NCBI GenBank assembly: GCA_910573755.1
Contig: CAJTBO010000002.1
Span: 186,001 to 250,000, forward strand
Direction of reading: 5' to 3'
Origin: Lachnospiraceae bacterium
GTDB lineage: Bacteria; Bacillota; Clostridia; Lachnospirales; Lachnospiraceae
Length of the DNA: 64,000 nt
The notes beneath the pieces are model-generated. The model had not been told where the DNA came from. It ran no database searches and worked only from the letters and a program-made list of their open reading frames with translations. Position numbers and translations under genes: made by a program. Each line of letters begins with the position of its first letter. Positions within the stretch are counted from its first letter, which is position 1. Shown here in pieces: positions 55,966 through 63,515 of the stretch.

Positions 55966-56895
55966 ATGAACAACTTAAATAATGATATCAAAAATTATAT
56001 TGAATACTGTGAGTATCGGAAACGACTGGACTCTAAAACTTTAAAGGCGTACAGGATCGATTTAAAACAGTATGAAATTTTCTGCGAAGACATATCTGAC
56101 TATTCTTCTAAAAATATAGTTGACAGTTTTATTACCCATCTGCACAGGCAGTATAAGCCTAAGACAGTAAAACGCAAAATCGCAAGTTTAAAAGCATTCT
56201 TTCATCATCTTGAATACAAGGAATTGCTGGAGGAGAATCCCTTCATGAAGCTGGATATTCGATTCCGGGAAGAAAAGCTTCTCCCGAAAACAATTCCGTT
56301 TCACTCTATTCAGACATTTCTGGCTGTCATCTATTCCCAAAAAGAACATGCCAGGTCGGAGTATCAATACAGATGCCATATCAGGGATATTGCAGTGATA
56401 GAATTATTGTTTGCCACCGGAATGCGGATATCGGAATTGTGTTCGCTGAAACCGTCCGATATCGATCTTGAGAATCATACAGTCCTGATCTATGGGAAGG
56501 GGGCAAAAGAGAGGATTTTGCAGATCGGCAATCGGGAGGTTCTCTCTGCGCTTCGTTTATATCAGGATGCCTTTGAGGAGGAGATTGAAAGCTGCGGATA
56601 TTATTTTGTAAACAGGCTTCAGCACAAACTGTCGGATCAGTCGGTCCGTTTTATGATAAATCGGTATACGGAAATTGCCGGTATCCATCAGCATATCACG
56701 CCGCATATGTTCAGACACTCCTTCGCCACGCTTTTATTGGAGCAGGATGTCGATATCAGGTATATACAGCGAATGCTGGGGCACAGCTCTATCAGCACGA
56801 CGGAGATATATACGCATGTTTCAAATGCCAAGCAGAAGGATATTCTGGTGAACAGGCATCCGAGGAATTTGATGGAGGTGAATGGTAAACGGTAG
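55966..56895 (+). CDS. Tyrosine recombinase (XerC/D-like)
   Basis: A 309-residue site-specific recombinase. The N-terminal SAM-like DNA-binding domain (IKNYIEYCEYRKRLDSKTLK, AYRIDLKQYEIFC, KRKIASLKAFFHHLEYKEL) is followed by the catalytic domain with Arg in LLFATGMRISELCSLK (near 155), Lys in IYGKGAKERI, HxxR in HITPHMFRHSFATLLL (near 250), HS in LGHSSISTTEIYTHVS with the catalytic Tyr near residue 285. All catalytic residues are present. Stop codon bases overlap the first inverted repeat of the following 129-bp segment, and nearby paired repeats are the obvious candidate substrates. Translation is probably limited by the leader stem. Confidence 0.93.
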   Translation: MNNLNNDIKNYIEYCEYRKRLDSKTLKAYRIDLKQYEIFCEDISDYSSKNIVDSFITHLHRQYKPKTVKRKIASLKAFFHHLEYKELLEENPFMKLDIRFREEKLLPKTIPFHSIQTFLAVIYSQKEHARSEYQYRCHIRDIAVIELLFATGMRISELCSLKPSDIDLENHTVLIYGKGAKERILQIGNREVLSALRLYQDAFEEEIESCGYYFVNRLQHKLSDQSVRFMINRYTEIAGIHQHITPHMFRHSFATLLLEQDVDIRYIQRMLGHSSISTTEIYTHVSNAKQKDILVNRHPRNLMEVNGKR

Positions 56896-57061
56896 ATAGT
56901 GCATACCTAGACTGTAAAGGCAAAGCGTGTGACGATAGACTATAATTTCATCATGGTTTGGAGACTTAAGTCTCAACTTTCATACCAGCGTATGGAGGTA
57001 AGCCTATGGATTTAGAAACAACCATGATAGCTGAGCAATAGGTACGCGTTATCTACCGTTT
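56887..57061. repeat. 129-bp segment between 23-bp inverted repeats
   Basis: Arms 56887-56909 and 57039-57061 are inverted copies with 20 of 23 bases identical; the three differences lie in the middle (AGTGCA against AACGCG). The left arm includes the last codons of the recombinase, and inversion would preserve them. The inside (56910-57038) can fold: ATCATGGTT (56950) with AACCATGAT (57020), enclosing the 14-bp palindrome GAGACTTAAGTCTC (56961-56974) and CATAC/GTATG (56981-56994). A TATAAT lies at 56941, with no good -35. Confidence 0.8.
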
Positions 57062-57067
57062 ATGGTG

Positions 57068-57093
57068 AATGTAGGATAATACTGGATTATCAT
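57068..57093. repeat. Left 26-bp inverted repeat of the 3.9-kb cassette
   Basis: Matches the reverse complement of 60998-61023 at 25 of 26 bases (21 contiguous, 57073-57093). Its core GATAATACTGGATTATC is itself a dyad (GATAAT, 5 bases, ATTATC), the layout of a tyrosine-recombinase crossover site. Confidence 0.88.
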
Positions 57094-57155
57094 GCGAGGG
57101 TTTATTTACTTTTCAATAATTACAATTAATAGACTTATGCAAAGGAGGGATTTGT

Positions 57156-59432
57156 TTGTATCCAATATATTGGATTGGAATAAAAGAGTCCGATTTAGAT
57201 GATGAGTCGGAGCTTTTTGAAAAATCTATTACTTTTTTTGGTTCCGGTAAAGGTAGTAATGTTTCATATTCTAATGAAAGTGGAACAAGAATTAATCACA
57301 ATCTGGGCAGTGAAGAATCATCGCTATTTATTGCAAAAAATATAAATGAAATATTATCCCAAAATGACAATGCTCGTTTTATGTACTTCAGCCCTTATCA
57401 TTCGTATTGCCTCCCCGAAAATTTATATGGCAATGTTTATTGTCAAAATGAAAAAAGTATTTTGGAACTTTTGAGAAATAAAATTAATACGCGATTTTGG
57501 TGCGCCCATTCTGTTCCCATTGTTCCGTCCGTTCTACTGGAGCCATCCCGATGTTGCTATGAGTTTATCAGCAAAACATTCGGAAATAAAAGTTCGGAAT
57601 ATGTATTGCAGAAAAATTATTCTGCAGGAGGGTATTCAACATATTTATTAAATAAAAATTCTCATCTATCTTTTGATAGTAACGATATTTTGTTGGTATC
57701 TCCCTATATTGAGGAATCCGTCCCACTCAATATTACTGCGGTTATTTATGAAGATGATATACTATTTTTTCCGCCTTCTATCCAGATTGTTGTGAATGAT
57801 TCTGACCGGCTTTTATATAAAGGAGCTGACTTTATTGCTTATAAAGGCTTGAACAAAAGCATTAAGCAGAAAATTTTGCAATACTCTAAAGTAATATGCG
57901 AAAACTTAAAGTACATTGGTTATCGTGGTATTTGTGGAATTGACTACATAACCGATATGAATGAAGTATTTTTTATGGAGATAAATGAACGATTTCAAGC
58001 TTCGTCCTATTTGATTAATATGGCTCTTAAAAAAAATCATTTTCCTTCCCTGCATCAGCTCTGTCTGGAGACTTTTCACAAAGCAAAAAGCAATATTAGT
58101 TTGTCTGGGTTTGAAGTGAATTACAGTAGCTATATTTATACTTATCATCATAGATTTCGCCATTGCTATCAATATATATTAACAAAGGCTCGAAGCAATA
58201 AAAATATTGTACGGATTGTGGAAGATGGTTTTTTACAAAATACTGTATTTGAGGAAGATGCTTATCTTTTTACATTGGTATCAGATACGAATATGGTCAG
58301 TATAGGATATGATAATAGCATAAATATCGATGATAATATTCGAGAGCATCTTCAACTGCGACAATGCGATGTCTTAAAAACCAAAATAAGCTTAATGAAT
58401 CAGGGATTTTCCATTACTGCTCCTGCAATGCAATATATGAACCAGAGCCAAAATGCCCGAACAGCAATTAACACAGGGATCGATCTAATACTATTTGATA
58501 AAATTCGTGTCAGCAGTGTATGGGGCAAAGGACGGTTTAACAGTATGAGCCCTTTTGAGTTGGATTATGATCAACCACGTGGTCTTACTCTAAGGCATTA
58601 TGGCACAACGATTAGTACCGTAAATTATGATACTCCGGATTTGTTACAGAATAAATATACTTCTTCAGGGATTTCTTATTCCTGGATTGCTTTTTTGGCG
58701 AATGGACGCTTACAAATTAATCATGAACCTATCTGCTTTTATAAAAAGCATAATATAAGCTGTTGTTTCTGTGGACTTCCAGAAAAGGAAACACATTTTG
58801 AATTGCAAGATATTTATGAAGTGATTAATACATATATTGAACATTGCGATTTTAATAGTTTTTTTATAGGTGGTGCTTCAAATGTTTATACAAACGGGTG
58901 GAAAACTATTATTGATATTGCGGCTTACATTTCTGCACATTCAAAAAAGCCGATATATCTTATGGCTCCGCCTCCTCACGAAAAAGGAATCTTGCATCAG
59001 CTAAAGCAGTCAGGTATCACAGAGATATCTTTTAACATTGAAATGTTTGACCGAAAAATTGCAAAAGAATTAATGCCCGGCAAAGGAAAAATCCCACTGG
59101 ATTTATATTATTCCATGTTGGAGGAAAGCACATTACTTTGGGGAAAAACAGGAAAAGTTCGCAGTATGATAATTGTAGGTCTAGAAAGCACAAAGTCATT
59201 GCTGGAAGGTATTGAACACATTGCTCAGATGGGAGTGCAACCTATTTTATCACCCTTTGGGCCGAGACAAGATACCGAATTGAGAAACATGGTTCCGTTC
59301 AGTTCTGAAAAACTACTAGAACTTTTCAAAAAGTGCATTGAAATCTGTAAACAGTATGACCTGACTCCGGGACCTGATGATATAGAATGTCAAAACAATA
59401 CATTATCAATTCCTAAAGAATATTATGTGTAG
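57156..59432 (+). CDS. ATP-grasp / radical SAM fusion protein
   Basis: A 758-residue protein starting at TTG with AAAGGAGGG 6 bases ahead. Residues about 95-310 look like an ATP-grasp ligase: YVLQKNYSAGGYSTYLL, ILLVSPYIEESVPLNITAVI, GYRGICGIDYITDMNEVFFM and EINERFQASSYLI, with Mg ligands Glu275 and Asn277. Residues about 430-530 are a linker (RTAINTGIDLILFDKIRVSS). Residues about 525-745 look like a radical SAM domain: Cys527, Cys536, Cys537 and Cys539 (C-x8-CC-x-C), then SFFIGGASNVYTNGWK, ISFNIEMFDRKIAKELMPGK and MIIVGLESTKSLLEGI. The cluster motif is not the usual CxxxCxxC. A biosynthetic or peptide-modifying role is likely; no precursor peptide was found. It has no membrane segment and is AT-rich compared with the flanks. 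Confidence 0.75.
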   Translation: MYPIYWIGIKESDLDDESELFEKSITFFGSGKGSNVSYSNESGTRINHNLGSEESSLFIAKNINEILSQNDNARFMYFSPYHSYCLPENLYGNVYCQNEKSILELLRNKINTRFWCAHSVPIVPSVLLEPSRCCYEFISKTFGNKSSEYVLQKNYSAGGYSTYLLNKNSHLSFDSNDILLVSPYIEESVPLNITAVIYEDDILFFPPSIQIVVNDSDRLLYKGADFIAYKGLNKSIKQKILQYSKVICENLKYIGYRGICGIDYITDMNEVFFMEINERFQASSYLINMALKKNHFPSLHQLCLETFHKAKSNISLSGFEVNYSSYIYTYHHRFRHCYQYILTKARSNKNIVRIVEDGFLQNTVFEEDAYLFTLVSDTNMVSIGYDNSINIDDNIREHLQLRQCDVLKTKISLMNQGFSITAPAMQYMNQSQNARTAINTGIDLILFDKIRVSSVWGKGRFNSMSPFELDYDQPRGLTLRHYGTTISTVNYDTPDLLQNKYTSSGISYSWIAFLANGRLQINHEPICFYKKHNISCCFCGLPEKETHFELQDIYEVINTYIEHCDFNSFFIGGASNVYTNGWKTIIDIAAYISAHSKKPIYLMAPPPHEKGILHQLKQSGITEISFNIEMFDRKIAKELMPGKGKIPLDLYYSMLEESTLLWGKTGKVRSMIIVGLESTKSLLEGIEHIAQMGVQPILSPFGPRQDTELRNMVPFSSEKLLELFKKCIEICKQYDLTPGPDDIECQNNTLSIPKEYYV

Positions 59433-59439
59433 TAAATCT

Positions 59440-59466
59440 AGCCGGGCATTTATCAGATGTCCGGCT
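59440..59466. terminator. Bidirectional terminator inside the cassette
   Basis: AGCCGGGCAT (59440-59449) and ATGTCCGGCT (59457-59466), one wobble pair, 7-base loop, between the two convergent stops. Confidence 0.75.
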
Positions 59467-59482
59467 GAATTTTAAGGATCTC

Positions 59483-60940
59483 CTATTTCTTTTTAAATTT
59501 TTTACCTTGCTGAAAGTTTGTGAAGTAGATATTTCCCTGCAAAAAAATATTTTGGGATTCTAAATTTTTTCTGGATTCTTCAGCAATATGATTCATTTTG
59601 TTAATTTTCTCTAGATTCAATTGTATTTCCTGCTGGTTCAATTTGATTTGTTGTTGATTCATTATAATTTCCTGAATATCTTTTACTGGTTCACAGATTA
59701 GCGATAATCCTTTAGCAGCTGTTTGCAGAACAAGAAATGCGCCAATTACAATCAAAATCAAATCATAAGGTGATTCATGATGCAATTCAACCGAACTAAT
59801 GACATCATCATTTTTAACTGTATCTAAAATTTGATCAAGTGTATGTACCAGAAAAGAAACTTTTTCAATTTCATGAGGCAAAATATTGGTATGTATATGC
59901 ATGTGCAATGTTGGCAGAGTATCGTTATGAAAAAGAAGAATTTTTCTGAATTCTCCTAAATGCATATAGTAATTATGCCGCTCATATTCTATCATTGGCT
60001 CAAAATTATTAATATCATAAATAAAAGCATATAACTGTTTAATTTTTTTACGATTACACCATCCACTCTTTATTGCCAGTTTGCAAAAATATTTAAGCAT
60101 TCTGAAATTCTTTTCATATCCAGCCTTTTTCATGCCATTCATAATCGTTTCAAATGCTTTTTCATATTCATTTAGAACAATATAAATATTAGCAGCAGGA
60201 AAGTATTCCTGCTCAGAAAGATAGTATGGTACCATGGACGGCAAAAGAGAAAAATACTCATCTACAGATATTTTATTGTCGCTGGTAGATGATATCCATA
60301 GAGAGTCATTGCTGTCCCGCATATATAATAGAATCCCAAATATATACGGTATTTGTGCATAGGGCAGTACTACATCATCGAAACTGGGATTAATGAATTC
60401 CACATATTCCAAGTTCAAATTCCGAAGTTCCATTTTTTCAAATCTACAATTTCTAAACACCGAATTTTCAAACGTACTATATTCAATCTTCGCTTTATGA
60501 AACGTAGAATCTTCAAATAATACATTTGAAACAGTGCTTTGGAGAATTGGCAGATTACTAATCTGGCTTTCTATTATATTGGAATTACCCCAATTTGTAT
60601 TAATGATTCCGTTTTCGTCGTTCTCAGCCTCCAGACAACATTTATAAAAGAGGCAGAAATCAATCGATGCATTTTTGAAATTGCAATCTCGAAACAGTGT
60701 TTCCTGAAAAACCGATCCGGAAAATGCTGAGGCAGTGAAATCTGCATGGTCACATACGCAATCTAATAGCCGGGATCTTTTCAGGCTTAAGAAAGAATAG
60801 TTATCACTGTAATTAGCTTGATATGCTTTTTGAAAAAAGCTATTATTATTTGCGGCATGACCGGCATGCTTTATTAGTAATTGCTTTCCTTGTGTGATTT
60901 CAGCATTATTGGAAACTAAAACTGGAACGAAATTTTTCAT
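59483..60940 (-). CDS. Pentapeptide-repeat protein with membrane segment and coiled coil
   Basis: A 485-residue protein. Residues about 50-190 form a right-handed beta helix of pentapeptide repeats (SLKRSRLLDCVCDHADFTAS, FQETLFRDCNFKNASIDFCL, FENSVFRNCRFEKMELRNLN). A helical middle (about 230-375) has TPR-like features (YIVLNEYEKAFETIMNGMKK). One membrane segment (YDLILIVIGAFLVLQTAAKGL, about 390-410) and a Gln/Asn-rich coiled coil (IMNQQQIKLNQQEIQLNLEK) end the protein, with a basic tail. AGGAG precedes the ATG. It converges on the ATP-grasp/radical SAM gene inside the same inverted-repeat cassette. Similar repeat proteins serve as effectors, immunity proteins or scaffolds; function here is unknown. 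Confidence 0.82.
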   Translation of the reverse strand: MKNFVPVLVSNNAEITQGKQLLIKHAGHAANNNSFFQKAYQANYSDNYSFLSLKRSRLLDCVCDHADFTASAFSGSVFQETLFRDCNFKNASIDFCLFYKCCLEAENDENGIINTNWGNSNIIESQISNLPILQSTVSNVLFEDSTFHKAKIEYSTFENSVFRNCRFEKMELRNLNLEYVEFINPSFDDVVLPYAQIPYIFGILLYMRDSNDSLWISSTSDNKISVDEYFSLLPSMVPYYLSEQEYFPAANIYIVLNEYEKAFETIMNGMKKAGYEKNFRMLKYFCKLAIKSGWCNRKKIKQLYAFIYDINNFEPMIEYERHNYYMHLGEFRKILLFHNDTLPTLHMHIHTNILPHEIEKVSFLVHTLDQILDTVKNDDVISSVELHHESPYDLILIVIGAFLVLQTAAKGLSLICEPVKDIQEIIMNQQQIKLNQQEIQLNLEKINKMNHIAEESRKNLESQNIFLQGNIYFTNFQQGKKFKKK

Positions 60941-60997
60941 ATGTAATTTTCTCCTACATATTATAAATATACTTTTAATTTAAATATCTAAATTTAA

Positions 60998-61023
60998 ATG
61001 ATAATCCAGTATTATCCTTCATT
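60998..61023. repeat. Right 26-bp inverted repeat of the 3.9-kb cassette
   Basis: Inverted copy of 57068-57093 (25 of 26). It lies about 60 bases upstream of the pentapeptide gene start and 280 bases before agrA. Confidence 0.88.
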
Positions 61024-61197
61024 TCTCCCCCATTATAATCTTTTACCTCCAAAATTTCAACATTTTTCCAAAACCAAATTCAAGTTATGAAAAGTCACAA
61101 AAGCCCTCTCAGCAACCCATCCAATCCCCCGCCTCAAATCAATAGTCATAGCGGTACATATCATACAAATACGAGCCGGCCGGTCCTGTGATCCACA
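61024..61197. other. Non-coding region between the cassette and the agr promoter
   Basis: No gene. On the minus strand a 19-codon frame (WITGPAGSYLYDMYRYDY) may be the tail of a lost protein. Base composition changes here from AT-rich cassette to normal. Confidence 0.35.
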
Positions 61198-61226
61198 TTG
61201 AATGTCAGACTACTTTTTTGTATAAT
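61198..61226 (+). promoter_or_regulatory. Promoter of the agrAC-like operon
   Basis: TTGAAT (61198-61203), 17-base spacer, perfect TATAAT (61221-61226). Leader about 70 bases. Confidence 0.75.
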
Positions 61227-61303
61227 TATAGAGAAATGCAGAAAATAATGGAAAACTACAGCGGAAAAGCGGCCTTGGCGATGATTTTACGGGGGGATGT
61301 GAG

Positions 61304-62023
61304 ATGATACATATTGCTATCTGTGATGATGAACGGAAATACGCAAAAGAAATTGAGCTTATGGTAGAGGAATGTTGTAGCAAGACAGGGAATATGTACC
61401 ACAGTGAAATATTTGAGGGGAGTATGAAACTCATAGAGGAGGTGGAAAAAAGGAAATATTTTGATATTTTCCTGTTGGATATAGGGATGCCGGGGATGGG
61501 CGGGATGGAACTTGCGGCAAAGATAAGGGATATTTTGCCGCAGACGATCATTATTTTTATTACTTCGTATGAGAAATATGTGTTTCAGTCTTTTGAGGTA
61601 CAGCCCTATCGGTTTATTCCCAAAAAACGGGTGGCAGATATGCTTCCGAATGCGATAAAGGATGCATTGGATTTTGCGAAAGAGCAGGAAAAAGAGTTTT
61701 ATGTTGTGGAGAATCAGAATGTGCTGGAGAAGATTCCGGTCGGGAATATTCTGTATATCTGGCATCATGGGAAATATGCGTACATAGAGAAGGCAGACGG
61801 CAGTAATATAAAGATTCGTAAAACGTTAAAACAGATTTTTAAGGAGCTGCCTGCCGGGGATTTTGTGTGGGCTGACAGAGGGTGCATTGTCGGAAGTATG
61901 CAGATAGAGAGGATTGAGGGCAAAGAAATTGTATTGAGAAATGAAAAACGGATCGCAGTGAGCCCGGACCGGATCGCAGATTTGAAAAATCAGATGCTGC
62001 AATACTGGATAAAGGGGAGATAA
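61304..62023 (+). CDS. LytTR-family response regulator (AgrA-like)
   Basis: A 239-residue response regulator. The receiver domain has IAICDDERKYAKEI at the start, phospho-acceptor Asp59 in IFLLDIGMPGMGG and Lys in YRFIPKKRVAD. The C-terminal LytTR DNA-binding domain starts near 135 (EFYVVENQNVLEKIPVGNIL, YIWHHGKYAYIE, WADRGCIVGSMQIERIEGKE). The histidine kinase gene follows 4 bases later. Together with the facing agrBD genes this is an Agr-type quorum-sensing circuit; target promoters with LytTR direct repeats were not found here. Confidence 0.93.
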   Translation: MIHIAICDDERKYAKEIELMVEECCSKTGNMYHSEIFEGSMKLIEEVEKRKYFDIFLLDIGMPGMGGMELAAKIRDILPQTIIIFITSYEKYVFQSFEVQPYRFIPKKRVADMLPNAIKDALDFAKEQEKEFYVVENQNVLEKIPVGNILYIWHHGKYAYIEKADGSNIKIRKTLKQIFKELPAGDFVWADRGCIVGSMQIERIEGKEIVLRNEKRIAVSPDRIADLKNQMLQYWIKGR

Positions 62024-62027
62024 AAGA

Positions 62028-63335
62028 GTGTGGGTAATCCTGTCGAAAATATTGGATGCTGTTTATACTTTTCTGGAGTTGATATGCCTGTATCGGTATG
62101 TGGACATTTTTTGTGAACAAAAGAGCAGGAGGGGCTTTGGAGGATATCGCAGGCTGGCGGTGCCTGGAATGCTGATCATGTGCAATCTGTTGACTGTTAC
62201 ATTTTTGAACAGTCTTGTTTTGACGTCGCCATATACCGTTATGGTGATGCTTGCCGAGTGCATCATATTTGTGCCAGTCTTTTGGCGGTGTGATCTTTTA
62301 AATACGATCGCAATTGTCGGAGGATATTTTTTTGTACTGAGTACTTTTGGAAGTGTGGAGATTTTACTGACGGGTTTTCGGGGCGGGGAGGAGTTGATCC
62401 GCGCGACGGTAAAAGAGCATGGCGGTGCCCGCATATTGTATCTGCTTGTTTTTGGCACAAACTGGTTTTTAATCAATATGCTGTTTGGGAACTGGCTGAA
62501 AAAGAAGAAAATAAATATATCCAGTATGAAATATACGGCGTATATCTCCGTCGCAGGCCTTGTGGGGCTGACTTTTATTGTGACACAGATGCTTGCAGGT
62601 TTTCATGTCGGCATAACGGCGATATTATTCGGGTATGTGCTTTTAGTGTCTTCCGGAGTTTTTGCTGTGTATTATATTGTGAAAAGTAAAAATTTGCAGA
62701 TGAGAGTAAGTCTTTTGGATATTCAGAATGAGATGCTTGAGCAGAATTATCAGCAGCTCAATGATTTTTATGTGGCAAATGCGGGCCTGGCGCATGATAT
62801 GAAGCACCATTTAAGGACACTGCATCATATGCTGCAGGAGGGGGAGGAGGCACAGGCGCGGCAATATATAGAAAGCTTGCAGAAGACATTGGATTATTCG
62901 GAAATAAAGGTATGGACAGGTATCGATGTCATCGATGTTATTCTGAACGAGATGAGAAAAGAGGCGGAGAGCAGAGGGATCTGCCTGAATATTCATACCA
63001 GTGTTTTTGTGCAGGATATTAAAATAGAAAAGAAAGATATGTGTTCCCTGTTTGCAAATCTCCTCGAAAATGCAGTGGAGGCGGCAAAGGAAGAAATTAC
63101 AGTGACGATCCGGTATGAACATAATGCGTTAATCATTGAGGAGCATAATGATTATCAGATTGAACCTATCATAAGAGGTGAACGGCTTATCACGACGAAG
63201 AAAAACACACTGCGTCACGGCTTGGGGACATATAATATAGAGCGGATCGTGTGTAAATATGATGGGGTGATAAAATATGAAAAGCAGAATCATAAATTTC
63301 ATGCAAGTATTATGATATTAGATATTGAGCCGTAA
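62028..63335 (+). CDS. AgrC-like sensor histidine kinase (GHKL ATPase)
   Basis: A 435-residue peptide-sensing kinase. The N-terminal 200 residues hold about six membrane segments (for example NLLTVTFLNSLVLTSPYTVM, TIAIVGGYFFVLSTFG, YISVAGLVGLTFIVTQMLA, ILFGYVLLVSSGVFAVYYIV), followed by a coiled linker and the H-box GLAHDMKHHLRTLHHML (phospho-His near residue 255) and the ATPase with LFANLLENAVEAAKEE and HGLGTYNIERIVCKYDG. The start is GTG at 62028 with GGGGAG ahead. The membrane part should bind the cyclic peptide made by the AgrD/AgrB genes downstream on the other strand. Confidence 0.92.
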   Translation: MWVILSKILDAVYTFLELICLYRYVDIFCEQKSRRGFGGYRRLAVPGMLIMCNLLTVTFLNSLVLTSPYTVMVMLAECIIFVPVFWRCDLLNTIAIVGGYFFVLSTFGSVEILLTGFRGGEELIRATVKEHGGARILYLLVFGTNWFLINMLFGNWLKKKKINISSMKYTAYISVAGLVGLTFIVTQMLAGFHVGITAILFGYVLLVSSGVFAVYYIVKSKNLQMRVSLLDIQNEMLEQNYQQLNDFYVANAGLAHDMKHHLRTLHHMLQEGEEAQARQYIESLQKTLDYSEIKVWTGIDVIDVILNEMRKEAESRGICLNIHTSVFVQDIKIEKKDMCSLFANLLENAVEAAKEEITVTIRYEHNALIIEEHNDYQIEPIIRGERLITTKKNTLRHGLGTYNIERIVCKYDGVIKYEKQNHKFHASIMILDIEP

Positions 63336-63341
63336 ATACAA

Positions 63342-63375
63342 AGCAGAGGTAATACTGTCCCGTAAAACCTCTGCT
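63342..63375. terminator. Terminator between agrC and agrD
   Basis: Perfect 9-bp stem AGCAGAGGT (63342-63350) / ACCTCTGCT (63367-63375) between convergent genes; T-rich sequence follows on the plus strand after 63384. Confidence 0.75.
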
Positions 63376-63383
63376 CCGTAAAA

Positions 63384-63515
63384 TTATTTTTTCTTTTTTA
63401 AGGAATCCGGCAGTTTCGGCTGATAACGGTTGAATATGGATGCAGAGTTTGCACCGATATTTGCAAAAACAAGCGCCATTTTTGCTGCCTTATTCAGAAT
63501 AGACTGAGTTGTCAT
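63384..63515 (-). CDS. AgrD-like cyclic lactone autoinducer precursor
   Basis: A 43-residue precursor starting at ATG 63515 with AAGGAGG ahead. It has the AgrD layout: an amphipathic N-terminal helix (MTTQSILNKAAKMALVFANI), a core (GANSASIFNRYQPKLP) and a charged tail (DSLKKKK). The QPK.P motif is typical of clostridial cyclic lactone autoinducers. There is no cysteine, so ring closure would use a serine of the NSAS segment to give a lactone, not a thiolactone. It overlaps the end of the agrB gene by 26 bases. The exact ends of the mature peptide are not visible. Confidence 0.88.
   Translation of the reverse strand: MTTQSILNKAAKMALVFANIGANSASIFNRYQPKLPDSLKKKK

Noticed and set aside
55730-55969. 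79-codon frame before the tyrosine recombinase
   Set aside because: It runs through a terminator and two inverted repeats and lacks a start signal or family resemblance.
55966-61023. Integron (IntI with attC cassettes)
   Set aside because: The recombinase has no IntI-specific extra domain that I can see, and the repeats are inverted around one large segment, not serial direct attC sites.
61141-61200. Minus-strand 19-codon peptide upstream of agrA
   Set aside because: No ribosome binding site; overlaps the agr promoter; at best a relic.
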